DNA of 64,000 nt, taken from assembly GCF_030269925.1 (NCBI RefSeq), contig NC_085110.1:7998001-8062000 (forward strand), given 5' to 3'. The notes below the pieces were generated by a model. That model worked only from the letters and a program-made list of their open reading frames with translations, had not been told where the DNA came from and ran no database searches. Position 1 is the first letter of the stretch. Each line of letters begins with the position of its first letter. The stretch comes from Bombyx mori. Its lineage: Eukaryota > Arthropoda > Insecta > Lepidoptera > Bombycidae. A program made the position numbers and the translations under genes. Of this stretch, positions 62,677 through 64,000 are shown piece after piece.

Positions 62677-62969
62677 CTAGTACAAGTATAAAATTATAGT
62701 TTAAAATTGTTTATATAGTTACAAATATACAAAGTCCAAAGCTATTCACAATATGATGTTGTGCTTTGATCAAAACGCGTGCATGATGCATTTGTAACCG
62801 ATTTTAATAAACGTCCGCGATAGCATTTAAATAAAACGTAATCTAGATTTATGCAGTATATTCTAGTTCATTAACTAAAGCTGAAACATTTGAATCCTTT
62901 CGTTTGGAGACAGACAGATTAAGCATTGTTTTAAATAATCTAGGTATGGAAAGATTAGAAGTATTTTTA

Positions 62970-63389
62970 TCTATATATTAATACGTGAAGCAAAAACTTT
63001 GTATCCCTTTTTACGAAAATTGCGCGGACGGAGGAGTATGAAATTTTCCACACTTATAGAGAATATAGAGAAGAAGTGCACAATGCTAATATATTTTTTT
63101 AATAATGCATAAAATATACATTAAATCAATAAAGAAAACATTACACACACTACATACCATGTATTTGACGCACACACGCATGCATACGTATTTATTGTAA
63201 AACTTTTGTTCTTGGCGTCTGTTATCAAATTGAGAATAGATTAAATATTTTTTGTCTTTGATAATATTTTTTATAGTGTAGCCTTAGCGAAATTTATGAT
63301 TATAGAAGTATAAAATACAATCATAATATTGTACAAACTTACAATTCCAATTAATTATAGTCGAATTTCGACTACTGCGGGACCTCTAG
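62970..63389 (+). mobile_element. Non-autonomous Helitron, copy 2 of 2
   Basis: Starts TCTATATATTAATACGTGAAG after an A and ends ACTGCGGGACCTCTAG. It is colinear with 38119-38536 over its whole length. Confidence 0.8.
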
Positions 63390-64000
63390 ATAGTATTAAT
63401 ACTTCAGAAAACATCAAAAAAACGTAGCAGATCAAAACTCCTTACAAAAAAAAATAAAAAAAATATTCGTTTTCTATCAGGCGTCGCGGTTTGATTGTTC
63501 CTACTTTTCTATCCGGAATTGGAATTTAATGGAAATGATTACTATTTGAGGCAAGAATAAATAGGTCTTGCAAACATTAATATTATTATTGATTTCACTT
63601 TAACCATGAATCAGACCTGAAATCAGTTTTGCAGTATATGTACATAATATATTCCGATATTCTGCTATAGTTTAGCTTATCTAAACTTATATATATATAA
63701 TATAAGCTTCTATACATAAAGCATGCACTTACCATACACAAGATTATAAGTTTGCTAAAATAACAATAACATTAATAAAATAAATAAATTAAGTAAAAAC
63801 ATAACATCGGTCGATGTCTAAGAATCCTTAGTAGGTAAAGACAGGTCCTTGAATTTCGTAACAGAACCTAGATCCCGACCCGTTTCTATAATGGATCCCC
63901 GACGTGTCACAAATTCTTGTTTCTCTACAAAAAATATTCACCACGAGTCCTGAAGTTATCTCGAGGACTAAAAATCATTAAAGAACTTTTCAAGATAAAA
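63390..64000. other. Intergenic or intronic AT-rich DNA to window end
   Basis: Nothing recognised apart from an (AT)n tract near 63690-63705. Confidence 0.4.

Larger units (their letters stand above)
61046..62680 (+). mobile_element. Composite Helitron-like element with nested repeats
   Basis: It starts TCTTATATACTAATATTATA after an A, with the following AAAGAGTTTGTTTGAACG typical of lepidopteran Helitrons, and ends in GACGAAGTCGCGGGCAAAAG then CTAG before a T. Inside are the hairpin-ended repeat at 61233-61657 and further unassigned repeats. Whether both ends belong to one Helitron or to two adjacent ones cannot be settled by eye. Confidence 0.55.

Overview
This window is eukaryotic nuclear DNA from a lepidopteran, most likely the silkworm Bombyx mori or a very close relative. 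The main reason is at least a dozen copies of a SINE that I recognise as Bm1: a tRNA-like head with pol III boxes, then a body starting at GGTGGTAGGACC and ending at GCAATAAAA. The same window also holds jockey-, CR1- and RTE-type LINEs, lepidopteran-type Helitrons and mariner remains, all in AT-rich non-coding DNA with small GT-AG-bounded exons.

Layout. About 1-16.4 kb is intergenic, with scattered transposon debris: LINE 3' ends, one Helitron, a mariner fragment, Bm1 copies, an undescribed-looking inverted-repeat element at 13.8-14.1 kb and a 5'-truncated RTE with a clean target-site duplication. From 16.4 to 30.9 kb there are two nearly identical, same-strand copies of one jockey-like LINE, here called LINE A. 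Copy 1 (16436-21599) has two open ORFs and a 10-bp target-site duplication. Copy 2 (25776-30897) is dead. Older LINE A fragments, a full Bm1 and a repeat with hairpin-bearing ends lie between them.

From 31.9 to 57.1 kb is the one host gene I can assemble, a Na+/H+ antiporter of the NHA/SLC9B (CPA2) family. Eleven coding exons (1587 bases, 528 residues plus stop) join in phase across canonical GT-AG introns. It is a divergent family member: the usual Asp-Asp pair in the ion-binding helix reads Asp-Thr. Its introns hold Bm1 copies, a tRNA-headed SINE, a Helitron, a complete-looking mariner with decayed transposase, a GC-rich nest of LINE remnants and an intact CR1-like LINE ORF of 987 codons in sense orientation.

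From 57.1 to 64 kb there are more Bm1 copies, a possible first exon of the next gene (59544-59553), a composite Helitron with a nested repeat and a second copy of the Helitron found in the NHA gene.

The most interesting signals are four. (1) A short hairpin in the 3' UTR of LINE A and a related family has a conserved loop and a stem that varies by compensating base changes. (2) The NHA paralogue has an altered active site. (3) A decayed copy of NHA exon 7 lies in the intron just upstream of that exon. (4) A perfect palindrome created the in-frame stop codon in LINE A copy 2. No alignments or database searches were run. Family names rest on recognised motifs, and boundaries marked approximate were read by eye.
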